Positions 1 through 5,049 of a stretch of 5,236 nt of DNA are shown here, piece after piece. The stretch comes from an uncultured Thermomicrobiales bacterium (GTDB lineage Bacteria; Chloroflexota; Chloroflexia; Thermomicrobiales; UBA6265). Location of the stretch: the NCBI GenBank assembly GCA_902806365.1, contig CADCWJ010000797.1:1-5236 (forward strand). Direction: 5' to 3'. A program made the position numbers and the translations under genes. How positions within the stretch are numbered: the stretch's first letter is position 1; the number at the start of each line of letters is the position of its first letter. Under the pieces are notes generated by a model that had not been told where the DNA came from, searched no databases, and was given only the letters and a program-made list of their open reading frames with translations.

Positions 1-171
1 ATCCGTATTGCCGATGACATCAACACGCTGATTCGATGGCTCGCGCAGGTCGAGATCGAGTCGTTGACGATCCGCGAGCCACAGCTTCAGGACGTCTTCT
101 TCAGCTACTACAGAACCGCCGGGGATGTGCCGCACTCCGACTCTGTTCCCACCGGTGCCAGCCAACAATGA
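1..171 (+). CDS. ABC transporter ATP-binding protein, C-terminal fragment (5' end outside window)
   Basis: Reading frame 1 is open from the left edge to TGA at 169-171 and gives 56 residues. The fragment contains the stretch LTIREPQLQDVFFSYYR, matching the usual end of ABC-2-type exporter ATPases, where a 'P.L.DVF..Y' motif closes the domain after the last beta strands. The Walker A, signature and Walker B motifs lie upstream of the window and cannot be checked. The stop codon overlaps the start of the next gene as ATGA, and that gene encodes a matching permease, so the two very probably form one translationally coupled operon for an exporter of unknown substrate. The protein would act at the cytoplasmic face of the membrane. 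The last 15 or so residues (GDVPHSDSVPTGASQQ) look like a disordered tail. Family assignment rests on the short motif plus the neighbour. Confidence 0.8.
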   Translation: MRIADDINTLIRWLAQVEIESLTIREPQLQDVFFSYYRTAGDVPHSDSVPTGASQQ

Positions 172-986
172 CCATGCTTCGGATCTCCGGACGCCTGATC
201 CGGCGGGGACTGGGTGGCACGCTGATGCTGCTGTTCGGGATCGCGCTGTTCGAGCTGATCAACCCGGCGATCGGGACGTCGATCGGCGGCACCGACGCGG
301 TTCAGGACCTGTTCGACCAGCTTCCGCCGGGAATGCGCGCGGTCTCCCAGGTCAGTCCCGACTTCTTCATCGAAGCCGGGTTTGCCGGCTTCGTCGCGCT
401 CGGCTACACCCACCCGGTCTATTTCGTGTTGCTCTCCTCGGCGGTGGTCGGGTTCGGAGCGCGGACGCTTGCGGGCGAGGTCGAATCCGGAATCCTTGCG
501 CTGACGCTGTCCCGCCCGGTGTCCCGGACCGTCATCTACTTGGCGCGGGTGCTCGATCTCGTCGCGATTGCGCTGGTGCTTGGAGTGGCCGGGGCGATCG
601 GCACCTGGCTCGGGTTCCTCATCGCGGACGCGCCGACCGACCTACCGATCAGGGCGTACCTGGCGGTGGTCGGCGCCTCCTGGCTGCTGGCGTGGGCGAT
701 CGGGGGGTTGGTGCTCGGCGCGTCGGCGGCCTCGAACACGACCGGGCGGGTCGTCGGCTGGGCGACCGGGGTGCTGGTCATCCTCTACTTCATCGACTAT
801 TTCGCTGAACTGTGGGAGCCGCTGGAGCCGTTCGGTCCGTTCTCGATCTTCCGGTACTTCGATCCGGTCGCGGCCCTTGTCGATGGCTGGATACCTCTCG
901 TCAACGTGGCGGTACTGGGAAGTGTCGGGATGGCCGGGGTGATCGCTGGCCTGCTGGTGTTCACGCGTCGTGACTTCGCGATCTGA
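168..986 (+). CDS. ABC-2 type transporter permease subunit
   Basis: This 272-residue protein starts at ATG 168-170, which overlaps the TGA of the ATPase gene. I chose this start because the same frame upstream (open from about 36) lies entirely inside the ATPase gene and reads as basic, non-hydrophobic shadow sequence. A second ATG at 174 is also possible. No strong Shine-Dalgarno sequence precedes it, which fits translational coupling. Hydrophobic segments lie at about residues 15-36, 71-98, 128-153, 162-187, 193-213 and 243-265, giving the six membrane spans expected of ABC-2 permeases. Between spans 2 and 3 lies EVESGILALTLSRPVSRTV (residues 104-122), the family's characteristic cytoplasmic 'E.esGtl..LLs.PvsR' element. 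The C-terminus FTRRDFAI is also typical. With the ATPase it should form an exporter in the cytoplasmic membrane. The sequence does not show the substrate (drug, lipid, peptide or other). Confidence 0.88.
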   Translation: MTMLRISGRLIRRGLGGTLMLLFGIALFELINPAIGTSIGGTDAVQDLFDQLPPGMRAVSQVSPDFFIEAGFAGFVALGYTHPVYFVLLSSAVVGFGARTLAGEVESGILALTLSRPVSRTVIYLARVLDLVAIALVLGVAGAIGTWLGFLIADAPTDLPIRAYLAVVGASWLLAWAIGGLVLGASAASNTTGRVVGWATGVLVILYFIDYFAELWEPLEPFGPFSIFRYFDPVAALVDGWIPLVNVAVLGSVGMAGVIAGLLVFTRRDFAI

Positions 987-1327
987 ACGAACGCGGCGGC
1001 GGGTCCAGCGGTCGAGGCGGCCACATCGGCCCGATGCCTGGTCTGGCAGCGGCGGTTGGTCCCCCGATACGCCTGGCCGGACCGGCGGGGAAGGCGTCCA
1101 CCTTCTCGCTTCAGGCGGGCCTGCGTCCGCTCGCGTGGTCCCGGTGCTGGTGCTGGTGCAGTCTATCCCGTACCTGGCATGGGGCCGGGTGCCAGCGCGC
1201 CAGGACTGCGTGCCGATCGGCCCGCATCACTTCTCTCCCTCCCTCATCGATGCCGGGGAGGCGACTCTCCACCGCCCAAGCAAATCTTCTGGTGCTCCCG
1301 TTCAGTCATGCAGCGGGGAGAACCGGG
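987..1327. other. Convergent intergenic gap, no recognisable gene
   Basis: These 341 bases separate the permease stop from the stop of the minus-strand phosphotransferase. Open frames crossing the region give arginine- and proline-rich translations with no motif I recognise, as expected by chance in GC-rich DNA. I see no tRNA or rRNA signature. The only structure of note is a possible stem-loop at 1069-1097, with ACGCC at 1069-1073, GGCGT at 1093-1097, and an inner GCCGG-A-CCGGC at 1076-1086. It could help end transcription but has no T-tract. A short GGTGCT tandem (1143-1154) looks trivial. The gap is longer than expected between convergent genes and may hold a decayed gene. Confidence 0.55.
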
Positions 1328-2179
1328 TCAACCCCAGGCCAATCCCCCGCGATCGAGTGCCGCCCGAAGCCGGTTGAAGCCCTCGATTCTCCAGTAGCTC
1401 CGGTTGGGCAGTTGGTCGTCCCGGCTCCAGCGTTGGGCCGCGAACATCGCCCACATGAGGGCGTGGCATTGGTGAATGAGGTGTGGATTCGCTCCCGGAT
1501 AGTGGCCCCGAACGTCGTCGGGGACGAACGCGAGGTCGTACTCGACCGGCCCACGGCAAGACGTCGCCAGGTCTATGAAGAGCGGTCCTCTCCTCGTAGC
1601 GAGCACGTTGCCGGGATGGGGCTCGCCGTGCAACAACTGCTCGCCGGTAGCCCCATCGCCGATCGCGGTGCCCAGGTGACCGAGCGTGGTGCTGAGGAGC
1701 TCGCGGTCGGCGTCGAGGAGTTCTGGAGTCCGCTCTCGCTCGGCAACCAGCTGCTGCCTGCCGGCGACGTGATCGGTGAACCGCGGTGCTTCCAGATCGA
1801 TCTGGCGCAGGCAGGCATGGAGCCGCATGAGTGCGTGCGCATAGTCGGCCGGCGCGATGTCCGCAGGTTCAGCAGGCGCGTAGTAGGTCCACAGCGTGAT
1901 GACGAAACCGTCACGCCGATGCACACGTGGCTCCACTCGGGGCTCAAGCTCCCCCACCGGGCTATCGGTTTCGGCCAGACGGCGAGCAACCTCCATCTCG
2001 AACTGAAAACTGGCATGGTGTGCCATCGGCCCGACCCGGGCGAGGACATCGCAGGGGATCAGGCGCACCGCGATCCGGTCCGAGTTGTGAACGACGACCG
2101 CGTCGTCGACGTGAAGGCCCAGTTCGGAGGCAGTCGATGCGCCGGCCTCAACCGCGCGCCGGACTTCGGATGCTTGCAT
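1328..2179 (-). CDS. Phosphotransferase of the aminoglycoside phosphotransferase (APH/choline kinase) superfamily
   Basis: This 283-residue protein has the APH-type kinase layout. An N-lobe segment (residues 29-63, with RIAVRL and a following VLARVGP) probably carries the ATP-binding strand. The catalytic loop is HGEPHPGN at 184-191, and FIDLA with D203 gives the metal-binding DFG-equivalent aspartate, followed by GPVEYDLAFVP (210-220). The family would transfer phosphate from ATP to a small-molecule hydroxyl in the cytosol; nothing here shows the substrate, so antibiotic resistance should not be assumed. The usual catalytic aspartate of HGD is glutamate (E186). N191 and D203 are kept, so activity is possible but unproven. 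The ATG at 2179 is preceded by GGGAG and GAGGA at suitable distances, and the length is normal for the family. It lies 165 bases after the zinc-ribbon gene, so co-transcription is possible but not shown. It ends convergent to the permease gene. Confidence 0.85.
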   Translation of the reverse strand: MQASEVRRAVEAGASTASELGLHVDDAVVVHNSDRIAVRLIPCDVLARVGPMAHHASFQFEMEVARRLAETDSPVGELEPRVEPRVHRRDGFVITLWTYYAPAEPADIAPADYAHALMRLHACLRQIDLEAPRFTDHVAGRQQLVAERERTPELLDADRELLSTTLGHLGTAIGDGATGEQLLHGEPHPGNVLATRRGPLFIDLATSCRGPVEYDLAFVPDDVRGHYPGANPHLIHQCHALMWAMFAAQRWSRDDQLPNRSYWRIEGFNRLRAALDRGGLAWG

Positions 2180-2344
2180 GGCCGTCCTCGCTCCCTTCTG
2201 CGTCAGCGGTGACTTGTCGCGATCGCGGTGTATTCCAGGTCGCGGTGCTTGCGCGGGCGCGTCGCCGACGCATCCTCGCTCGCATGGAGGGGATCAATCC
2301 GGAATGTGTCTGGAATGGCGGCCGAAACGCCGTGACTGGAGTCC
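2180..2344 (-). other. Intergenic leader between zinc-ribbon and phosphotransferase genes
   Basis: These 165 bases hold no convincing gene. Read on the minus strand, they start just after the zinc-ribbon TAG and end with the ribosome binding site of the kinase gene. I see no clear -35/-10 pair. Structures visible are a short hairpin GCGTC-GCC-GACGC (2259-2271), a 4-base stem GGCG/CGCC (2317-2331), and the inverted pair ATTCCAG (2232-2238) and CTGGAAT (2310-2316) spaced 71 bases apart. None has the T-tract of an intrinsic terminator. Read-through from the upstream genes is therefore possible. Confidence 0.4.
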
Positions 2345-2830
2345 CTAGCCGCCGGAGCCGCCGATGATGTCGAACCAGCCGCTGATGCTGTCACGCGCGC
2401 TGTCGCTGAGGACGCCCGCCCAGACGTAGAGAGCGAGCAGGATTGCGATCAGGGCCATCGCCACCACGCCGAGAACAAAGCCCCGCGTCCCGCCCTCGCG
2501 GTCGGTCGTGAAGACGACGGACGTCGTGCCAGCGCCGGGTGATCTGCCAGGGGTCCATTGGTACGGGCCGGTGCTCGGGGTTGCCAGGTACGCGGTCCTT
2601 TGCGGTGGCTGCGAAAGATCGCGGTCCGCGGTCAGTGTGTCGCGCGAGGCTGGCGTGAACGCCTGTGTTTGCTGCGAGTCGGTCTCGGACGTGGCCGTGG
2701 GTTCGAGCGAGTGGTACTCCGGCGAGCCATTGAGCGCCGAGCCGCATTCGGCGCAGAACAGGCTCAGGCCACTGTTGCGCGCGCCACATACCGGGCACGG
2801 GCGGGCGGATGTCGCACGGCTGGACGTCAT
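2345..2830 (-). CDS. Small zinc-ribbon protein with one C-terminal transmembrane segment
   Basis: This 161-residue protein has three visible parts. Residues 12-29 form a rubredoxin-like zinc ribbon, C12-x2-C15-x10-C26-x2-C29 (CPVCG and CAECG knuckles). Residues 35-110 are rich in Ser, Thr, Pro and Gln and look disordered. Residues 117-140 (FVLGVVAMALIAILLALYVW and flanks) are a single membrane span, followed by about 20 residues ending in a glycine-rich tail. There is no N-terminal signal peptide, so the ribbon is likely cytoplasmic and the tail outside. The ATG at 2830 has GAGGAA seven bases upstream. It starts 23 bases after the PIN toxin stop, so it is probably in the same transcript. The architecture is common among bacterial 'zinc-ribbon domain-containing' membrane proteins of unknown function, and I cannot assign a specific role. 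A link to the toxin-antitoxin pair is inferred from position only. Confidence 0.82.
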   Translation of the reverse strand: MTSSRATSARPCPVCGARNSGLSLFCAECGSALNGSPEYHSLEPTATSETDSQQTQAFTPASRDTLTADRDLSQPPQRTAYLATPSTGPYQWTPGRSPGAGTTSVVFTTDREGGTRGFVLGVVAMALIAILLALYVWAGVLSDSARDSISGWFDIIGGSGG

Positions 2831-2853
2831 GGAAGCGTTCCTCGTCGAAGGTC

Positions 2854-3318
2854 TCAGGGAGAGTCGGAAAGAAAGGTGGGATCGACGGCGAACGCATCGG
2901 CGACGCTGAAACGTTCCATCACGACCAGGCTGATCGCGTCGATGAACGAAAGCCCCCGTTCACTGCGGGAGCTGATGACCAGGGCACGGGCACGATGCTC
3001 ATCGTGCTCGTCGGCATGGTAGACGGGGAGGCGGTGATCGCGCAGCCATCGCCGTCCGATGTCCGGGCCCAGCCCGACGGTGAGCAGATCGACGGTTTCG
3101 CCGACGACGTGGTTCGTAGTGAAGAGGCGGTATCCATGCTCAACGAGTTCCGCATAGGCCGCCGTGGCTGCTTCGTGGCTGGCGTCGTTGGCGTCAACCA
3201 GCGCGACGATCGCCGACGAATCGACGAACGCGACAAGGGCCGCACTTTCGGTCTCGACGACCTGCTCGACGAACTCGGTGTGACCGGAGTTGCCGCCGGA
3301 CGTGTGGTCTGGGTCCAC
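2854..3318 (-). CDS. PIN-domain ribonuclease, VapC-type toxin
   Basis: This 154-residue protein matches the PIN fold used by VapC toxins, Mg2+-dependent endoribonucleases that cut RNA (often tRNA or rRNA) and stop growth. The four acidic residues expected in the active site are present in order: D33 (VDSSAIVALVD), E74 (TTNHVVGETVDLL), D127 (SFIDAIS) and D146 (AFAVDPTF). The FIDA...VADAFAVD ending is very typical. The start is GTG at 3318 with AGGAG seven bases before it. No ATG, GTG or TTG occurs in frame nearer to D33, so the toxin carries about 28 extra residues before the first PIN strand, which usually starts within about 5 residues. The gene follows an HTH antitoxin gene after 57 bases and precedes the zinc-ribbon gene by 23. 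Nothing suggests inactivation. RNA target unknown. Confidence 0.87.
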   Translation of the reverse strand: MDPDHTSGGNSGHTEFVEQVVETESAALVAFVDSSAIVALVDANDASHEAATAAYAELVEHGYRLFTTNHVVGETVDLLTVGLGPDIGRRWLRDHRLPVYHADEHDEHRARALVISSRSERGLSFIDAISLVVMERFSVADAFAVDPTFLSDSP

Positions 3319-3375
3319 CTGGGGACTCCTGTTCGATACGTGCGCGAGACCGATCGCCTCGCCAAGGGCTCAGGG

Positions 3376-3690
3376 TCAGCGGCGGCGGGCGGACGCGGCC
3401 CGGTACGGGGCCTTGCCGCCGGCGATATTGGTATCCGTACCGCTGCCGATGCCGATCACGTCATCGAGCGGGCGAATCGCGGAGGCTCGCCGGAGGCGGT
3501 TGACGAAGCCCTGCTGCTTCTTCGCGGCGTTCGCAAACGCATCGAGGACCGGCCGGTCGATAAACCATTGCCCCCCGATCCGGCGGCCATTCAGACGTCC
3601 TTCGCGGAGATAGCGACGCACCTGCTCGGTCGAGCGTTCGAGACGTTTCGCGGCCTCCCCCACGCTCAGCATGTCCTCGTTATCATCCAT
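3376..3690 (-). CDS. Excisionase/MerR-like HTH protein, probable antitoxin of the PIN toxin
   Basis: This 104-residue protein has a winged helix-turn-helix of the excisionase type at about residues 7-48 (MLSVGEAAKRLERSTEQVRRY, then GRLNGRRIGGQWFI), where GEAAKRLERSTEQVRRYL is the HTH and RIGGQWFI the wing. The rest (49-104) is basic, with the segment DDVIGIGSGTDTNIAGGKAPY at 77-97. That segment resembles the glycine-rich, partly acidic tails that type II antitoxins insert into PIN toxins. The gene lies directly before the VapC-type gene on the same strand, as is normal for antitoxins. It probably binds its own promoter and neutralises the toxin by binding it; this is inferred from domain and position. 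ATG 3690 is the likely start; ATG 3672 (residue 7) is the alternative. The ribosome binding site is weak (GGGA, ten bases upstream), unlike that of the toxin. Confidence 0.8.
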   Translation of the reverse strand: MDDNEDMLSVGEAAKRLERSTEQVRRYLREGRLNGRRIGGQWFIDRPVLDAFANAAKKQQGFVNRLRRASAIRPLDDVIGIGSGTDTNIAGGKAPYRAASARRR

Positions 3691-3715
3691 TGCGTTCGAT
3701 CCCGGTGCTCGCCAT
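3683..3715 (-). CDS. Possible 10-codon leader ORF overlapping the antitoxin start
   Basis: On the minus strand an ATG at 3715 opens a frame reading MASTGIERNG and ends in TGA at 3685-3683. The frame runs past the antitoxin ATG (3690-3688) in a different register, so it overlaps the antitoxin start by eight bases. GGGGAG lies about eleven bases upstream of this ATG, a fair but distant ribosome binding site. If translated, it could couple ribosome loading to the poorly initiated antitoxin. A chance ORF this short is common, so confidence is low. Confidence 0.2.
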   Translation of the reverse strand: MASTGIERNG

Positions 3716-3728
3716 GTGGCTCACGTCT

Positions 3729-3770
3729 CCCCTGACCACCTGATCGTCCCACCCACAATGTGGCCAGGGG
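3729..3770. promoter_or_regulatory. Imperfect inverted repeat upstream of the toxin-antitoxin genes, candidate operator
   Basis: The left arm CCCCTGACCAC (3729-3739) and right arm GTGGCCAGGGG (3760-3770) pair at 10 of 11 positions across a 20-base spacer. The element lies 39-80 bases upstream of the antitoxin ATG, where type II antitoxins usually bind to repress their own operon. The spacing of arm centres (31 bases, about three helical turns) would suit a protein dimer or tetramer on one DNA face. Alternatively it forms an mRNA stem in the 5' leader. No T-tract follows, so a terminator is unlikely. Confidence 0.4.
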
Positions 3771-3799
3771 ACCAGTGTGCACGCGTCGTATGCAACAAC

Positions 3800-3829
3800 A
3801 TGGTAGTAAGGATACGGGTGTTTCGACAA
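3800..3829 (-). promoter_or_regulatory. Weak sigma-70-like promoter candidate for the antitoxin-toxin operon
   Basis: On the minus strand TTGTCG (3829-3824) and TACCAT (3805-3800) are separated by 18 bases, each matching four of six consensus positions. Transcription would start near 3793, leaving a leader of about 100 bases that contains the inverted repeat at 3729-3770. The match is weak, and chance hits of this quality are frequent. Confidence 0.28.
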
Positions 3830-3865
3830 CCTGTCCCGTCCCCGGATGTCTTGTGCCGCGACAGG
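3830..3865. repeat. Imperfect 9-base inverted repeat between the divergent promoters
   Basis: CCTGTCCCG (3830-3838) and CGCGACAGG (3857-3865) pair at 8 of 9 positions around an 18-base spacer. The element lies in the middle of the divergent intergenic region, touching the candidate -35 of each side. It could be a shared operator. There is no sequence similarity to the other inverted repeat at 3729-3770 beyond a CCTG core. Confidence 0.3.
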
Positions 3866-3879
3866 CGATTTGGTGTACT
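3851..3879 (+). promoter_or_regulatory. Weak promoter candidate for the metallo-hydrolase gene
   Basis: TTGTGC (3851-3856) and TGTACT (3874-3879) are spaced 17 bases apart and each matches the sigma-70 consensus at four of six positions. They lie in the least GC-rich part of the region, about 63 bases before the ATG at 3942. The call rests on weak hexamers only. Confidence 0.25.
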
Positions 3880-3901
3880 GATTCGGAACTGTCGGCGAAT
3901 C
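3880..3901. promoter_or_regulatory. Perfect dyad GATTCG-N10-CGAATC, candidate operator before the metallo-hydrolase
   Basis: GATTCG (3880-3885) and CGAATC (3896-3901) are perfect inverted copies separated by ten bases, directly after the candidate -10 hexamer and 40 bases before the ATG. The geometry (16 bases centre to centre) is compatible with a dimeric repressor covering the transcription start. The arms are only six bases long, so chance is not excluded. Confidence 0.3.
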
Positions 3902-3941
3902 GTGCGATGTCGAGCCGGGCATGGCGAATGACAGGTGAGCG

Positions 3942-4901
3942 ATGACGACGCGCAACCAATCCCCGGGCCCGGAAGGCGAGCCGGTCTCCGTGTTCACCGG
4001 GATTCACGCGCTCGACCTTGGGTTCATGGGTACCGATGGCGTGATCGCCGCCTATCTCCTCGCGGGAGACGACGAGCTGGCGCTGATCGAGACGGGACCA
4101 TCGAGCACGCGGTCCGCCCTTGAGGCGGGCATCGGGGCGCTGGGATATCGCCTCCGCGATCTCTCCCGGATTATCGTGACGCACATCCATTTCGATCATG
4201 CTGGTGCCGCGGGAAGCATCCTGCGCGATTGTCCAGATGCGCGGCTTAGCGTCCATCCGGTCGGGCTTCCCCATCTGGTCGACCCGACGCGGCTCGTCGC
4301 AAGCGCAACCCGGATCTACGGCGACCGGATGGATGAGCTGTGGGGGAGCATCATCCCCGTGCCGGACGACCGGGTGGACGTCCTGAAGGATGGTGAGACG
4401 GTTCGTGCCGGAGGGCGTCACCTTCGCGTGCTCTTCACTCCCGGGCACGCCGCCCATCATGCGGCGCTCTTCGACGAATCGAGCGGCACGCTCTTCAGCG
4501 GTGATGTGGGCGGGGTCCGCATCCAGGGCACAGGATTCGTCTCGCCGCCGACACCGCCGCCCGAGTTCGACCGGGATGCCTGGCGATCGAGCGTCAGGGT
4601 GATGCGGGACGTCCGCCCCGCTCGCCTTGCCCTGAGCCACTTTGGGGTCTTCCCCGATGTCGACGCGCATTTCGACCGGCTGGAGCGAGCGCTGGACGAC
4701 GTGACGCGGATCGCCCGCGAGACGCTGACCGCCGAGAGCGATACGACGCTCCTGACGGAGCGGCTGCTGGCGTACGCGGGCAAGAGCGATGGTCGGATGT
4801 CAAATGACGCGACGATGCGAAGACTGGAGCTGGCGAACCCCGCGTTTATGGGCGCGCTGGGGTTGCATCGCTATCTGCGGAAGCGCGGCGAGCTGGGGTA
4901 G
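3942..4901 (+). CDS. Metallo-beta-lactamase-fold hydrolase (glyoxalase II-like)
   Basis: This 319-residue protein has the complete MBL-fold metal site. HIHFDH at 81-86 gives H81, H83, D85 and H86; H169 lies in TPGHAAHHA, D188 in FSGDVGG, and H233 in LSHFG. A dinuclear (usually zinc) centre is therefore expected. The N-terminal strands (VIAAYLLAGDDELALIETGPSST, 34-56) are the typical start of the fold. The helical part after about residue 240 is an extra C-terminal domain, often used for substrate binding. A stretch after D188 (PPTPPPEFD, 202-210) precedes the active-site helix region. The family hydrolyses thioesters, lactones, phosphodiesters or similar substrates; the sequence does not decide which, and nothing marks it as a true beta-lactamase. 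The ATG at 3942 has AGGTGA a few bases upstream. It is transcribed alone, divergent from the toxin-antitoxin genes and convergent with the RNHCP gene. It looks cytosolic, with no signal peptide. Confidence 0.9.
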   Translation: MTTRNQSPGPEGEPVSVFTGIHALDLGFMGTDGVIAAYLLAGDDELALIETGPSSTRSALEAGIGALGYRLRDLSRIIVTHIHFDHAGAAGSILRDCPDARLSVHPVGLPHLVDPTRLVASATRIYGDRMDELWGSIIPVPDDRVDVLKDGETVRAGGRHLRVLFTPGHAAHHAALFDESSGTLFSGDVGGVRIQGTGFVSPPTPPPEFDRDAWRSSVRVMRDVRPARLALSHFGVFPDVDAHFDRLERALDDVTRIARETLTAESDTTLLTERLLAYAGKSDGRMSNDATMRRLELANPAFMGALGLHRYLRKRGELG

Positions 4902-4975
4902 GAATGGCATGCGGCCGAGGTAGCCGCTGACGTAGCAACCGGCGGACACATTCGGCAAGCTCAGTGCAGGCGACC

Positions 4976-5016
4976 GCGGACAAGTTGCCTCGGCAAAGGC
5001 TCGCATCGATGTCCGC
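4976..5016 (+). terminator. Stem-loop in the convergent gap, weak terminator candidate
   Basis: GCGGACA (4976-4982) and TGTCCGC (5010-5016) are perfect inverted copies, with a smaller nested hairpin TTGC-CTCG-GCAA at 4985-4996. The structure starts 75 bases after the metallo-hydrolase stop. There is no T-tract, so it would be a non-canonical terminator at best. A further direct copy of GCGGACA occurs at 4942-4948. Confidence 0.3.
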
Positions 5017-5049
5017 TCGTCCGCCCCTACGAATGACGAACGTGAAGGC

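Noticed and set aside
36..167. Longer permease start at 36, adding 44 residues
   Set aside because: The added part lies inside the ATPase reading frame, is Arg-rich and non-hydrophobic, and has no ribosome site. The ATGA overlap at 168 is a standard operon junction.
1143..1160. GGTGCT tandem repeat
   Set aside because: Only two full copies plus a partial one; this is too short to be meaningful in GC-rich DNA.
970..1377. 135-residue plus-strand open frame across the convergent gap
   Set aside because: It begins inside the permease gene and ends inside the phosphotransferase gene, has no ribosome site, and is rich in Arg, Pro and Ser as expected by chance.
1328..2179. Naming the kinase as an antibiotic resistance gene
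   Set aside because: The APH fold covers many substrates, and the catalytic loop is HGE. Nothing in the sequence points to aminoglycosides.
1034..2212. 392-residue plus-strand open frame
   Set aside because: It is antisense to the phosphotransferase, whose minus-strand frame has clear APH motifs. The plus-strand translation shows no domain and is typical shadow sequence in GC-rich DNA.
2203..2394. 63-residue minus-strand ORF between zinc-ribbon and phosphotransferase
   Set aside because: It overlaps the end of the zinc-ribbon gene in another frame and has low-complexity Ala/Ser/Arg content with no motif.
2809..3735. 308-residue plus-strand open frame
   Set aside because: It runs antisense through the PIN and HTH genes, which have strong motifs and ribosome sites. 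Nothing recognisable is encoded.
3666..4670. 334-residue minus-strand open frame
   Set aside because: It is antisense to the metallo-hydrolase, whose HxHxDH site and other ligands are unmistakable.
3942..4901. Calling the MBL-fold protein a true beta-lactamase
   Set aside because: It has no signal peptide, and its motifs and extra C-terminal helices resemble glyoxalase II-like hydrolases rather than class B beta-lactamases.
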